A stretch of 64,000 bases of DNA from Hepsetus odoe (GCA_017165825.1 CM029386.1:18685441-18749440); one strand, 5' to 3'. Positions 36,545 to 48,610 are shown, counted from the first letter of the stretch. Notes: a model not told the origin generated them from the letters alone. Numbers and translations: made by a program.

Positions 36545-37164
36545 ATTGGATTTATCACAATTAAGCTATTACTTAAATGAAATGAATGACCCATTCATAC
36601 AACTGATATAAACCTACATAAACACTGAAGGCTCATTCGAACAAGTGTTAGTTGCCATAACATTTTCTAAGATGAAGAAACTAAAGCAGTCTTTACTGGC
36701 ACTTTGTACAAAGCCTTTATACATGTTAATGCTGGTCTACTTCAGAAGAGGCACTGGATGTTGGATTTCTCTGAGAGTGTGAACAGTGTGGGCATGTATT
36801 GATGTGGGTTGATTATACCTGGATCACAAATGCCAGTCTACATCATCCGAAACAGGTTGGTGTGCGTGAATTATAGTGTGTAAAGGCAAAATATTATTCA
36901 CGTCATTTTTTAACCAATCAATGTATATTGATTATGTTGGGGTTTTTTTTGTTTTTGTTTTTTTTTTTGGAAGTTTTTTTTTTGGAAAATATGTATATTG
37001 TGAAAGTAAATAACATTCAGTTATTTTACAATTATACATTTCTTTTTTTACATTTCTTTTTCAGCAATGAGGAATTGCCCTCACAGATAATCAGCAAACA
37101 TTCCTTGTTTGCTAAATATTGTTTCTAAAGACCAATTCTGAAAAACAATTATTGAACTGTCATG

Positions 37165-37170
37165 AATAAA
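37165..37170 (+). terminator. Candidate best2 polyadenylation signal
   Basis: AATAAA, 1.05 kb after the best2 stop, followed by a T(11-12) run that could act as the downstream U-rich element. Confidence 0.5.
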
Positions 37171-37204
37171 TTCAAAAGCAGAACTTTTTTTTTTGTTCAG
37201 GAGT

Positions 37205-37210
37205 TTTATT
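37205..37210 (-). terminator. Candidate tetraspanin polyadenylation signal
   Basis: AATAAA on the minus strand, 50 bp after the tetraspanin stop codon. It points towards the best2 signal on the opposite strand. Confidence 0.6.
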
Positions 37211-37259
37211 GAGGAGTGGGAGTTGTAAGGTCATCGGCTGTTTGGGAAAGGTTTCCGGG

Positions 37260-40200
37260 TCAGCGATGCACAGCTCCCAGTCTTACAAACAGCACCACGG
37301 AAGTGATAATGGAGGCCAGCTGCAACACAGAACCATTTACCATTTCAGAACCTCTGAAATGGTAATCCTGTCTTAATCCTGTCTAAGAAACTGGCATGTA
37401 ATTTTTAAACCTTCGTTAGGTGTTGTCTGCCGGGCATGAGACTGAAAAATTGTTTGCAATGGAGCTGCATCAATGAGAGGTGGAACTAAACCTGCGCCAA
37501 CCAACAAAGCACCTTTCTAAAAAAACAAGCCATTCTTCTTTCTTTTTATAGTATTGTCATTTATTTACATTTAATGTTATATATTGTATTATTTTAACAA
37601 GAAAAGGCACACAGCCGAAGTAAATCACGGGTTAGCTTTCTTAAAAAGCCTAAAACCTTTCCACGGTACTGTAGAAAAGCTGCCTTTTTTAATTAAAGAT
37701 TCAAACAAACACATTTTTTCCACTTTCCACTCTATCAGTTTGTCATGAATCTTCAACTTCAAATTCTAATCTATATCTGTTTGTATAAAATGAATTAGTT
37801 AATCAACTGATTAAATTGAGTGTCTGAATCTAAGGGGGTGGTGGTGGTCTACTGGTAGGATACTTGCCTATGGCTCAAGAGGTCCCAGGTTTGAATCCCA
37901 CCTCTGGCACTACCACCACTGGGTCCCTGAGCAAGACCCTTAACCCTGAGCTGCTCCAGGGGGACTGTCCCTGTAATTAGGACATGGAAGTCGCTCTGGA
38001 TAAGAGCGTCTGCTAAATGCCGTAAATGTAAATGAATCTGTATATACTGTTCTTACCTCCAGGATACAAATGGCTGCTGCAATGGCGCTAATGACCACAC
38101 TCTTGTCCTTAATGACCTCAATCAGCATAAAAATACAGCTCTGAGAAGAAGAAAGATAGCAGACTGCAATGCCATCTCTTGAAGCAAATACAAAGAGCAT
38201 ACCGTTTCAGGATACCATTCAGGTATTCAGTTTTCTCTCAAAAATTTGTACCTGCTGGTGGATTAAGCTGGGTGTGGTGTCCAGGCCGTCGCAGGCTGGT
38301 GATGACATGTCCACACAGCAGGTCTTTGGGTACAGGAGCCCAGTGTTTATGCTAAAAATGGAGTTCCTGAAGTCCTGGGTGGAGTTCTCAAAGCCACAAC
38401 ACTTATACTGCAAGAGAAAAAAAATCACACAAGCTGATAAATATAGGGATCGGGATCAGCACTACTGGTGCTTTTTAAATGTGAACAGTAGGTCATACAG
38501 CACTGGGAACCCACTAAAGAACCACTACTATAGCTCTGCTAACAGCTTTCGGACAGCTACTCTTTCCATCCAGTAGTGAAGTGAAAGTGATTGTGAAGTC
38601 ACTGTGAAACAGCAAAATTCATTCTCTGCATTTAACCCACACACACCGTGCAGCAGGGGGCAGCTATTTAAAGCGCCCAGGAAGCAGTGATGGGGATGGT
38701 ACCTTGATGAAGGGTACCTCAGGTCAACCCACTGTTCTGGGATTCAAACCCATGACCTTCTGATCCTTGAGCCAAGTCCCTAACCGCAATGCTACCGTTT
38801 TTTTCTCATAGTGGAAGGAGAGATTAAACACTGTTTTTTTTTTTACTGGTTTTTTTTTTGTTTGTTTTGATTTTTTCAGACCTGAACCATGAGCTGGTCT
38901 TTATCAAAATGAAAAAGGTAGGCCAAGCTTCCTATACCCATTAATTACATCAGCCCCATAACTCCAATGCAAAACTGAAGAAGTAACCTTCAGACGGCGA
39001 ACATGACTGGCTAATTGTCTACATTTGTCATAAGTGGGAAATTACTTCTGCTAGTAATAAGAGTCCTGGCAGCTCTTACTTTGATCATGATGTTATTCCA
39101 GGCTTCAGAGATGGGATCAGTGGCTGCAGGTCCCATGTATCCAGTTATCAACGTTTCTTTTGTTGCTGATCTGATCATTGAGACCACCTGGAAGCAAAAT
39201 CAGCTTAAGTCAGTTTTTTGGGACTTTCAAAGTGAGTAGAATTCACTATTCTGTTTCAGAGCCAAAGTGCTGTGGTCATGATATCGGAGCCTCCAGTTAT
39301 CAAGAGAACATTATGATGGGGTTTACTCACCACACCCTTATAAAGTATGACCACAGTGGTGCCCAGAACCTGGCCGATGAACATCAAGGACACGATGAAG
39401 AAGTACTGTGTAGAGAACAGAGTGGTTAAATGGATTGAGTGATGGATATTTGTGGCATAGGATTGGGTGATGGACAGTTGTGTTTGAACGGAGGAATAAA
39501 ACGAGAATAGAGATTAAAAACTAAAACAGCAATTAAAATAAAAATAGTAAATGAATAAACTGAAGAATTGATAGATCAGATAGATCAGCGGTGGCCTAGT
39601 GGTTAGGGAGTTGCCCTGCATCGGAAGATTGTGGGTTCGATTCCCTCACAAGTAGGTTGCCCTAAGGGACCCCTGAGCAAGGTACCGTCCCCATCAATGC
39701 TCCCCGGGCGCTTTCAATAGCTGCCCATTTTCTGCACGCTGTTTGTGTGCATGGGTTAAAAGCAGAGGTCCAATTTCGTTGTGGTTCACGCTTGCTGTGC
39801 TGTGACCTCGCAATGACCAGGGTTTTCACTTTCACTTTTCATCAGTGATATTATCTTTGATTAATGCAATATGAAGGCTTTGATCATTTAGATGAATAAA
39901 CAATTTAATTTGTTTAAATGAATTTATTAGTAAGAAAACCTACTTTATATTCATACGTGGTTTAAATAGACGATGAACCACAATGGGTAAATAAAGAAAG
40001 AAATAAACTTACTATAGGGTTCTAAAATTATCATTATTATAGATTATAAAGTTAATAAGTTCAAATAATAAGGTATCATTTGAGTTCATACAATCTGTAT
40101 GAATAGACGAGTTTATAAATTATTTTTGTTGTGTTGTGAAAGAATATTCAGTGATAAATGTATTAGTGCATAAAAAATGACTGAATGTATTCATTGGTCT

Positions 40201-40799
40201 ATCAGTTAGGGAACTGATTCGAGATGAACAGATCGATAGATAAATGAATGAGATATTACTCTCTCACCATTAATATGAGCACACGGTTTTGGGCCCAGGC
40301 TCCACCGCAACCAATCCCTCCAACAAGACAAAAAGCTCCACCCACTCCCATGCAGATGTAGCTGATGGTCAGTAGCTGAGCAGAGAAGGACCCCATCACC
40401 TCGATGAAGGCTGCAGCACCATATTTGATCCAGATCCCCAGACAGAACAGGGTTAATCCACTGACCTAAACCAGGACATCAAAAAACAGACATTTTTGAC
40501 AGAACAGACATTCTGTCCTTAACATGGACTTATAGCTGGCTCTTCAACAAAACTGGAAAGCCAGTGATGCATCTCCATTTGGAAACTGAATATTTATTAT
40601 ACAATTAATATATTATAATAATCTAATAACCTTGGTCATTGGACGTGGCTGAATGGTATTATTTGGTAAATCAGCAGAAATCATAACGAATTATTCAGAA
40701 AGCAGCAAACCAACTCTCATCACTTCTTACCAGTATTACAGCACTAAGAAGGATCATCAGATACCTCAAACATGCGTACATGTTGGTCAGACAGGGCAT
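37260..40799 (-). CDS. Tetraspanin, most like TSPAN16
   Basis: This four-pass membrane protein belongs to a family that organises membrane microdomains; its partners are unknown. Seven coding exons on the minus strand all join in phase 0: 40799-40731, 40465-40268, 39405-39331, 39187-39080, 38407-38252, 38140-38057 and 37319-37260, giving 249 aa. Hydrophobic segments fall near residues 9-33, 53-78, 88-112 and 213-243. The large loop has the diagnostic CCG (153-155), PKTCC (177-181), C189 in ACDG and C204, six cysteines in all. The loop pattern TG--YP--CC, CDG-D--P--IHQ is closest to human TSPAN16 as I recall it, and TSPAN16 also lies in 19p13 with GET3 and BEST2. Family membership is firm; the orthologue call is tentative and a fish-specific tspan name is possible. 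The start is the first ATG in the first recognisable exon; a 5' UTR exon upstream is likely but not located. Confidence 0.88.
37836..38031 (+). mobile_element. SINE family B, full length, in tetraspanin last intron
   Basis: The best copy in the window: GGTGGTGGTGGTCTACTGGT head, box B-like GGTTTGAATCCC, then GAGCTGCTCCAGGGGGACTG and the tail GCTCTGGATAAGAGCGTCTG CTAAATGCCGTAAATG. It ends about 25 bp from the exon donor at 38057 (gene on the opposite strand). Confidence 0.8.
38576..38800 (-). mobile_element. SINE family A in tetraspanin intron
   Basis: From AGTGAAGTGAAAGTGATTGT to AACCGCAATGCTACCG. The tRNA head is diverged. Confidence 0.65.
39586..39838 (+). mobile_element. SINE family A, full length
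   Basis: Plus-strand copy: CAGCGGTGGCCTAGTGGTTA, GTGGGTTCGATTCCC, GGTACCGTCCCCATCA, tail CACTTTCACTTTTC. A useful reference copy with recognisable box A and box B promoter words. Confidence 0.8.
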
Positions 40800-40934
40800 G
40801 TTTCGTGGCTTGGACCTGCAAAGAGAAAGTAAGGCACTTTTATGTAATGCTGGCAAAGAAGTGGTTAAATGGAGCCATTTCCTTGATCAGCTTTGGCTCA
40901 GAATGCCTCCATAATTAAAGTCTACATCATCCAG

Positions 40935-41068
40935 TAGGGCACTTTCAATAGCTGCCCACTTCTGCATGGTGTTTGTGTGCATGGGTTAAATGCAGAGGTC
41001 CAATTTCGTTGTGGTTCACGTATGCTGTGCTGTGACCTCGCAATGACAAGGGTTGTCACTTTCACTTT
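40935..41068 (+). mobile_element. SINE family A, 5' truncated
   Basis: Only the 3' half is present (GGGCACTTTCAATAGCTGCC to GTTGTCACTTTCACTTTTC). Confidence 0.7.
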
Positions 41069-41232
41069 TCTTTCACAGCATTTAATTTTATTTTCTTTAA
41101 ACTTAACAAAAAAAGAACAATAAATGCATTAATAACATTCATTTATATGAGTCATATTTAAATAAATGACATAAAATACATATTCTCAAAATATACTAGT
41201 TGATAATGTTTTACAGGCTAAAGCTCTTAAAG

Positions 41233-41390
41233 GTTTTCTCTCTTAAAGGTTTTTACTCCGAAACTCCAGCCTGTTAACATGGTCTGGTTCCACCTGCGCT
41301 GAAGAGCCTCTCTGAAGAGGAACTCGTCGCTGGGATGCAGATATTTCTCTGTCAAACTGAGTAGAGCTTCTGAGATTTGAATGCTGATTC
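41233..41390 (-). other. Unassigned protein-like reading frame
   Basis: On the minus strand an open frame of about 52 codons upstream of the tetraspanin start ends at a TAA. It reads RISIQISEALLSLTEKYL, then HPSDEFLFREALQRRW, NQTMLTGWSFGVKTFK and RENL. The composition is balanced and amphipathic rather than repeat-like. There is no obvious start codon before the match and a possible acceptor AATCAG at its 5' end. I do not recognise the family. It may be an orphan last exon, an exon remnant or chance. Confidence 0.25.
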
Positions 41391-41399
41391 TTTTATTTT

Positions 41400-42180
41400 T
41401 AGAATTGTTGAATGTAAAAAAAATGTAATTAAAATTTGATTAACTGAGTAGCTCTAGTTTTGAAGGATGATAATACATCATTTTCTACAGGTTGGAAGAA
41501 AGGGGATTGCCTTTTCATTTAATTCTGTAGGGTTAACTCCAAGACTCATTTGTTGTTGTAAATAACTCTCATTTTGCAGCTGCTGTATTTGATTAAGCCT
41601 ACACTCAACTACTTTCAGCCTAAAATTAGTTTTTTAACCCAGTTTAAGGCAGAGGGGTACAAAAACAGCAGTAGACTAGTTTTAAAATCTCTTGTTGTGA
41701 AGATTTAGTGTCTTAGAGCGTGCTTTATTTTCTACCCGAGGCATTTATTTGATGTAACAGCACTTTTCCTAGGCAGTAGGTGCTGTACTCACCTGTGTCT
41801 GTGGACACTGGATCTGATCGGCGCTGTCTCGCCTCCACTTTAGAATGTTGTGTTTTTCCAGTGTTCTGTGATGCAACAATGGCCTTTATGACACGTTTCC
41901 CTGTGATGTAAAGACTGAGTTTCCTCTTGTTAAAAGTGTGCTTTTGTGTGTGATTGGACAGGAGTAAAAATACTCTTATTATTTGGTCGTACTGTCTGCA
42001 CATAAAATAAGTAGAGGAATTAAATCACGCCTACTGTTTTGGGTTTAAATGATAGGTTAAGGAATTGGGGGTGATGCACATAGGCCAAAGATCAAACAGC
42101 AGCAACTGAAATGAAATCAGTTTTCTCAAAGGTTTGTGTCTTTTGAGGATTATTTTCTATAATACATTTGTAATGCACCG
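41400..42180. other. Spacer without supported genes
   Basis: AT-rich sequence. A minus-strand frame at 41725-42003 lacks any recognisable domain and is probably noise. Confidence 0.35.
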
Positions 42181-42460
42181 CTGGGGCAGTGGTGTTCTAG
42201 TGGTTAGGAAGTTGGCGCAAGGACTGGAAAGCCGTGAGTTTGTGTTGTGTGCACAAGCATTGGGGATAAAGAGAAAGACACCAGAGCAGGATCGTAGGAC
42301 TGCCCTGTCTGCCTACAGCTGAGAGAAACACAGCTCAGACAGACCAAGAAAAAAAAAAAAAAAAAATCTTTATTCAGCACACAAACACCACACCCAGGCC
42401 AGTATGCATCCCTGATGTACCACTGAGCAAGGAACCGTCCCCTTCACTGCTCCACATGAC
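42181..42460 (+). mobile_element. SINE family A interrupted by an A-rich insert
   Basis: The head GGGGCAGTGGTGTTCTAGTG (from 42183) and later body CTGAGCAAGGAACCGTCCCC (near 42424) are separated by about 160 bp that include an A(17) run and TCTTTATTCAGC. This looks like a SINE broken by another insertion. Confidence 0.4.
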
Positions 42461-42581
42461 ACGTTAAGTTGTTTACCCAACTCTGGCTCTGAAGGGCAGG
42501 TGTCCCAGCTAAACCAACCCTCATTTAACTCACCAGTCACTGCCAGGTTTGAGGAGGGGAACTACCCAACTGTAATAAAGG

Positions 42582-42759
42582 GTGGTGGTGGTCTAGTGGT
42601 AGGGTACTTGGTAGGGTACTTGGTGGTAGGACCTATAGCTCAAGAGGTCCCAGGTTCAAATCCCACCTCTGGCACTACCACCACTGGGTCCTTGAGCAAG
42701 ACCCTTAACCCTGAGTCGCTCTGGATAAGAGCATCTGCTAAATGCCATAAATGTAAATG
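42582..42759 (+). mobile_element. SINE family B
   Basis: GGTGGTGGTGGTCTAGTGGT with a duplicated TAGGGTACTTGG stretch in the head, then AGCTCAAGAGGTCCCAGG and the tail GTCGCTCTGGATAAGAGC. Confidence 0.75.
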
Positions 42760-42851
42760 CTGGACACCGTCCTCCAGGACCAGGGTATATATGTGTCACC
42801 CATACAAATGCTTGTATTGTCTTAAGATGATTCCAAATGTCATGAAGTGAA

Positions 42852-42921
42852 TAAAATGTTTAAAAACAGAAGAATTTCCCCTCTTCTTGGGCAAATGTTT
42901 AAAAACAGAAGAATTTCCCCT
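42852..42921. repeat. Direct repeat next to a SINE
   Basis: Two copies of a roughly 29-bp unit containing TGTTTAAAAACAGAAGAATT TCCCCT start near 42853 and 42894, about 41 bp apart, just before the SINE A at 42930. Confidence 0.65.
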
Positions 42922-42929
42922 GTTCTATG

Positions 42930-43185
42930 GGCAGCGGTGGCCTAGCGGTTAGGGCGTTAGCCACATGATTGGAGGATCGGGGGTTCAAACCTTCCCAATA
43001 GGTTGCCCTGAGGTACCCTTGAGCAAGGTACCGTCCCCATCACTGCTCCCCGGGCGCTTTCAATAGCTGCCCACTGCTGCACGGGTTTGAGTGTGCATGG
43101 GTTAAATGCAGAGGTCCAATTTCGTTGTGGTTCATGTGTGCTGTGCCATGACCTCGCAATGACAAGGGTTGTCACTTTCACTTTC
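42930..43185 (+). mobile_element. SINE family A, full length
   Basis: GGGCAGCGGTGGCCTAGCGG head through GTTGTCACTTTCACTTTC tail. One of the best-preserved copies. Confidence 0.8.
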
Positions 43186-44054
43186 TTTGAGCACCATTTT
43201 GACGTCATGTGAAAATAAAGAAAATCTATACCTGAGCCATTTATTTCTACGAGAACATTTGGGAAGATGTTATATTTAGCTTTGCTAGTTTACCAACAAC
43301 ACTTAAACTGAATGTGGGAGTACATACTTTTGCATGTGACTAAACACCAAGAAGACTGTAGACATTTTGGGGAACTACTTTTCTCCACTAAAGCAAGGCC
43401 TGCATCAAGGCCCTGTTATTTCTATCACAGGACATTATGAGACAGTGTACTGAACGACCCCTGGTGGAAATCAGAAAACACACATGCATCTGCTTTACAC
43501 ATGCAAGTATAAAGATCAGTTTATACTTCAGCATTCATAACATAAGTGAGGTTTCATTATCAGCATACATGTAAGCAAATTGCATATATGCGACTATTTA
43601 AGAAGAACGCTATAATTTAACACACAAATCATATATTACTTTAAAAACATTACCAAAATAAAAGACATACACATTTTCGACTCATTAATATCACACAACA
43701 TTAACTTTCCTCAAGCAGAGCTTTCGAATCACACATTTAGACCAGGGGCAATTTTTTTCACTGATAAAAGAAAACATAAAAAATGAGGCTTATAATAAAA
43801 TTACACTTTTTTGGACAATGTGTCAATATCAAACAAGAAGTTCTGATTTAACAATCATTAATTAAATAGGAGCAAAAACATACATCAGTTGTGAAATTCT
43901 TCAGTCATAATTTCAAAAACACTTTTTAAAAATTGTCCTAAAAATGCAATTACATGAAGTGAAAGACCAGGCGCTCAGACCAAGCGCTCAGAATGGAGTC
44001 CAGATGGTATTTCACGGTATTTCTTTTAGGTTCAGTGTAAAAAATTATTTGTTT
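43186..44054. other. fbxo48 3' UTR region and spacer
   Basis: Repeat-poor AT-rich DNA immediately downstream of fbxo48 on its own (minus) strand, plausibly its 3' UTR. A minus-strand AATAAA lies at 43245-43240. No exon is supported. Confidence 0.3.
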
Positions 44055-45855
44055 CTATCGCTCCAGTTCCGCCTCTAGGATCTCCCCCCATGTCTCTACG
44101 TCCAGAGGACACATGATGTTTGACGGAAGATCCTTGGCACAGCGGATATTGCTGTAACGGCCCTTTAGCCATCTTCTCTTTACGCAGCCCTTCTGGTAAT
44201 TCCGCACCAGAGTAACCTGGAAGAAAGGAAACTGAAATCATGAGCAGTTCTCCAGCCAGTAGAATTAAAAGAATAGCTCAGAGTGTGCTTCCTGAGTTTT
44301 GTACTGGAGCTATGAGACTAATGCGTATGATGAGTAACAAAAGTCACCTTTATGAGCTGAATAAACTTTTATTTAACTTATGATGAAAAAATAAAACATA
44401 ACTGTTGCCTGTATATTATTGTTAAACCCAGCAGATAAACAGAAATTATATGGAAAAAAGAAACTCTAATGAGCACAGTTTGTTACCTGTAAAAGATGTG
44501 TGAACCTACCTTCACAGAATATCAACAAATACAATGTAGCTCGACTTGGGATGTTCAAAATAAATGTTATCTTGGCTTGATTTAATTCAGTCTATGCCTC
44601 ACATCAAAGAGTTTGTTTCCTTAAATGTCGCACTGTGCAAAGGGATGACCGATAAACATGATGTCTTTAATTCCAAATATATATTTCTTTAATTGACAAA
44701 TATCAATTAACCTAATTGGGTTGGACCTTTAGTTTCATGCTTGAGAGGCACGCAATACTCTGTTACACTGCTAGGCATGGTCATTTTTTAGCTGCTCAGT
44801 TACAGACGATTAATGTTATGCAATCTTGTTCGTTTTAGTTACACCGAGCAGAACGAAGACAGCCAAGGTTGGTTCTTCAAAATCTGCCACTGTTAGACAT
44901 TTGTCAATGTTTCTGAAGCCATGTGACCTTATTCTACACACACATAGGCAGTGGTGGCCTAGTGATTAAGGACTCAGCCCCAGGATCGGGAGGGTATGGG
45001 TTTGAATCCCAGATTATTTGGTTGCCCTGAAGTACCCTCGAGCAAAGTGCCGCCCCATCACTGTTTCCCAGGTGCTTTAAATAATTGCCCCTTGCTGCAT
45101 GGCATGTATGGATGGATGAAGCTAGGGTGTTGGTGGTCTAGTGGTAGGGTACTTGTCTATGGACCTATGGCTCAAGGGGTCCCAGGTTCAAATCCCACCT
45201 CTGGCATTACCACCACTGGGTCCCTGAGCAAGACCCTGAGCCCTGAGTGTCTCCAGGGGGGACTGTCCCTGTAATTAGGACCTGGAAGTCGCTCTGGATA
45301 AGAGTGTCTGCTAAATGCTGTAAATGTAAATGAAGCTTGGTGAACTTATGCTCATGTGTGGCTACACCTGAGCATCCCATTCTATTGGGAGAGCTTTTAT
45401 ATAGAAATATTACAAGCTGTGAGTGTGGAACAAATAAAATTTCAAGCATCTGTTTGAAGTATTGGTCCATTTTAAACATCTTCCAGTACTGGCTTGATTC
45501 TGATACCATTGTGTAGCCAGCCTGCAATGTCTGAGTGTCGGCCAATCTGCATAAAACCCTCTGAGTGACTAACCTTCCATGACAGTCCATCACGTCTATC
45601 CCCGTCCACCTCCTTGTGGCAGACGGCCAGTGCACTCAGGCAGTGGCTCCTCCACAATTGGTCGCTGCCCTCGATGATGCCGTTCCACTGCTTGCAGGTG
45701 AGCGCAGCGCTGCACAGGCTCCTCAGGTCCAACTCACTGAAGATCCGGACGCTCATCTCTGTGGGGAGTGTCTCTGTGAAGTTGTGCTGATAGATCAAGG
45801 TGGGGCTTCCTTCACAGAAAACAATTGCATTGTTCCTTTTACAGACATGCTGCAT
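44055..45855 (-). CDS. fbxo48: F-box only protein 48
   Basis: This is a predicted substrate adaptor of an SCF (SKP1-cullin-F-box) ubiquitin ligase; substrates are not evident from sequence. Two coding exons join in phase 0: 45855-45574 and 44216-44055, giving 147 aa (human 155). The F-box spans about residues 27-70 (TETLPTEMSVRIFSELDL, then RSLCSAALTCKQWNGI and LWRSHC). The C-terminus reads NYQKGCVKRRWLKGRYSNI and ends TWGEILEAELER, which I recall as identical to the end of human FBXO48. The start is the first ATG after the acceptor CTGGTACAG (exon from 45892). The 5' neighbour in opposite orientation is aplf, the same head-to-head pair as in human 2p13. SINE A and B copies occupy the coding intron. 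It appears intact. Confidence 0.92.
44947..45110 (+). mobile_element. SINE family A in fbxo48 intron
   Basis: GGCAGTGGTGGCCTAGTGAT to GCTGCATGGCATGTATGG. The tail is truncated, and it is followed directly by a SINE B copy. Confidence 0.65.
45127..45332 (+). mobile_element. SINE family B in fbxo48 intron
   Basis: Complete copy: GGTGTTGGTGGTCTAGTGGT, GGTTCAAATCCC, and the tail GTCGCTCTGGATAAGAGTG. Confidence 0.75.
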
Positions 45856-46296
45856 CTCCCACCATTCCCAGCTCCCCAGTTCAGCAGCGCCTCTGTACCA
45901 GTAAAGAGGGAGATATGATTTAAAGATCATTTCAGCAAACAATTCCAGTTTAAAATGTAAATATAATTATAAAAGTAGGTAATTACATTTTCAAATGATT
46001 TCAAAACAGAAACCAATATACCAAGTGATATAAGGACAGATATTCAAGATTTTTGATAAAAACAGAGTGGATGTACTTTGAAGGAAAGTACTTTGAAGGA
46101 AACTGAACAGAATTTGACCAAATCCAGGAACCATTTCAGACCATGTCAGAGCTGCAAAACAGATCTTAGATCTCAAATTCCTCTGTACTCACAACAGTTT
46201 TTTTGTTTTTTTTTGCTTCAAAATCATTTTAAAACAACCGTGTCACATATTACTCTTTCATTACATTCTAATAGAAACTGTTTACTCCTCTTTTAA

Positions 46297-46541
46297 AGTG
46301 AAAGTGAAAATTCTTGTCATTGTCAGCCACGGCACAGCACACAGTGAAACAAAACAAAATTACACCTATGCATTTCACCCTTACACTCAAACACATGCAC
46401 TATTGAAAGCACCCAGGGAGCAGTGATGGGGATGGTAACTTGCTCAAGGGTACCTCAGGGCAAGCTACTGATAAGGGAATCAAACCCACAATCGTTTAAT
46501 CCTGGGGCCAGCTCCCTAAGTGCTAGGCCACCGCTGCCCCT
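46297..46541 (-). mobile_element. SINE family A
   Basis: From AAGTGAAAGTGAAAATTCTT to GCTAGGCCACCGCTGCCCC, in the 5' intron region of fbxo48 and in the same orientation as that gene. Confidence 0.75.
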
Positions 46542-46851
46542 CTTTGTTTTTGGGTGACTGATCTTGTAGTGGTTTTATGTTCTGTATTTATTTTTTCTAA
46601 TAATAAGATTATTTAGTCTTCAGTATGCAGAAACAGGGCTCATAGGTTGTTGGTAAGCTGCAAACCAAGAGCTCAGAAAACAGTTTCACTTTCAATCACA
46701 GCACCTCCTGAGGCCTGCATATCTTCCAACTTTATCTTTAATATTTCCATCTTTAATCTTTACTCAGCCGGAATTCACAACTGATATCAGCAGAAAGTGA
46801 TCTTCATGTAACAGCTACCTTGACGCCTTGATTGTTTTATATAGCGTCAAT

Positions 46852-47145
46852 GTCACGGTGGTGGGGTGCGGGGAGGACGTCTGCGCAGAGCCAGTGATCC
46901 AAGACATACTTTATTCACGATAGTCACCAAAACAAGACATAAACTGAAACTGAACCACCCGTAACTTCAGGCTTTGCCTAATGAATGAACTGCGTTCTGT
47001 TCTGACTCACTGAGGCTTAAGTAGTCAGCCCCAATGAAGCACACCTGTGCCTTCATGAGCTCAGGTGTGCTCAGTCAGAACTGAGCGCCCTCTACCGTGA
47101 ACAAAACATAACCAAACCTTGACATCAAACCAAACCTTGACAGTC
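46852..47145. mobile_element. Probable DNA-transposon fragment or MITE
   Basis: Begins TGTCACGGTGGTGGGG and ends with a short tandem (CAAACCTTGACAT, CAAACCTTGACAG) whose reverse complement TGTCAAGGTTTG resembles the left end. About 290 bp, no coding frame. Confidence 0.35.
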
Positions 47146-47182
47146 AATAACCTGCAAAGATTTCAGATAATTAATAACTTAA

Positions 47183-47421
47183 AAGTGAAAGTGACAACCC
47201 TTGTCATCGCGAGGTCACAGCACAGCACACAGTGAACCACAATGAAATTGGACCTCTGCATTTAACCCATGCACTCAAACACCGTGCAGCAGTGGGCAGC
47301 TATTGAAAGCGCCCGGGGAGCAGTGACGGGGACGGTACCTTACTCAAGGGTACCTCAGGGCAACCTACTGGAGAGGGGAATCAAACCCACAATCTTCCGA
47401 TGCGAGGGCCACTGTTGCCCC
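47183..47421 (-). mobile_element. SINE family A
   Basis: Near-complete minus-strand copy (AAGTGAAAGTGACAACCCTT to GGGCCACTGTTGCCCC). Confidence 0.75.
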
Positions 47422-47913
47422 CTCTGAGAACTTACACCTCAGAGATGAGAAACAATGTAAATATTGCTATTGAATAAAAGGACTAACACATTAACTTTTA
47501 AAAATGAAATGAAATGAAATCCTATATAGGCTCATTAATTCCTTAAGGCATGGTCCCATTAAAGATGGCCACTGTTTGGGTACCTTTATATGTGCAGATA
47601 AGTTCAGTTACTGTGTTCATCCAGAGAGAGAGAAGCCTACATGCTGGATTAAATGGATTATTCTTTATGTTTTATTATGTAAATACTAAAAAATCCTGTG
47701 ATAGAACGGCAACCTTTCTCTGTCTTTCACCTTACGAGTGATGGGAAGGGCTTCAGCACCCCTGCGCCCCTGGTCTGGAGAAGCAGGTGATAAACACATG
47801 GATGAATGTACAGAACTAATCAATACTGCAGGATTGCAGAATGACAGATAGTTTGACTACAAAATAATATTTGCCTCCAAAAGGAATCTCACATCAAGCT
47901 TTTACATGAAATG

Positions 47914-48114
47914 AAGTGAAAGGGACTATTTTTGTGAAACAGCACAGCACAAATTGGGACGCAACGAAAATCAACCTCTTCTTTGCACACATACAGCAGG
48001 GGGAAGCTATTGAAAGGGCCCAGGGAGCAGTGATGGGGACGGTACCTTGCTCAAGGGTACCTCGGAGCAGCCTTCTGGTCTGGGATTCAAACCTGTGGCG
48101 CCACAACTGCCCCA
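47914..48114 (-). mobile_element. SINE family A, diverged
   Basis: From AAGTGAAAGGGACTATTTTT to GGCGCCACAACTGCCCC. The box A region is lost. Confidence 0.6.
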
Positions 48115-48541
48115 TGCCCCAAGAAATGTAGATTATGAATACACAGTCTGATGCCCAAAGATTTTTTTGACAAAAGGCATGAGACTAGCTTTAGAAACAT
48201 ATATATTTGAAAATGTATGCAGGATACTGTAAGTCAAAGAAAATGTACCACTCTTTCACAACTATTTCATCAATACGCTGATCTAAATTTCTCCGCAATA
48301 CATCATTCCACATTAAAACACTCTGATTAACTTAGTTTTACGTCTTATTTTTGTCGAAATGGTTAAGAATAAACGGTTTTCCTTTTAAAGCAGGTAAACA
48401 GAGCTTTACGCCCCTCTAGAGCTACCTGATAAAAAAGGCACAGAATAACGGTTGCCTGCTCTTACTTATGATGTAAACATACGTTGAAATATGAACCGTG
48501 TTTAGTTTATGAATAATAATAGCTCAAATCATAAACTTTAC

Positions 48542-48610
48542 CTAATAACCAGACAGTTTTTCTCCGTTGTGGTGGCAGCTGACAGACCGTTTAAATGTCC
48601 TGTTTGTGTT
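48542..48610 (-). other. Probable non-coding first exon of fbxo48
   Basis: On the minus strand, sequence running from the shared promoter ends TGGTTATTAG/GTAAAG, a good donor at 48542/48541. Splicing to the acceptor at 45893 would give a short 5' UTR. The upstream end is not fixed. Confidence 0.35.

Noticed and set aside
39586..39660. tRNA gene suggested by box A and box B words
   Set aside because: The words belong to the SINE head; no full cloverleaf with a proper acceptor stem, and the same sequence is repeated throughout the window.
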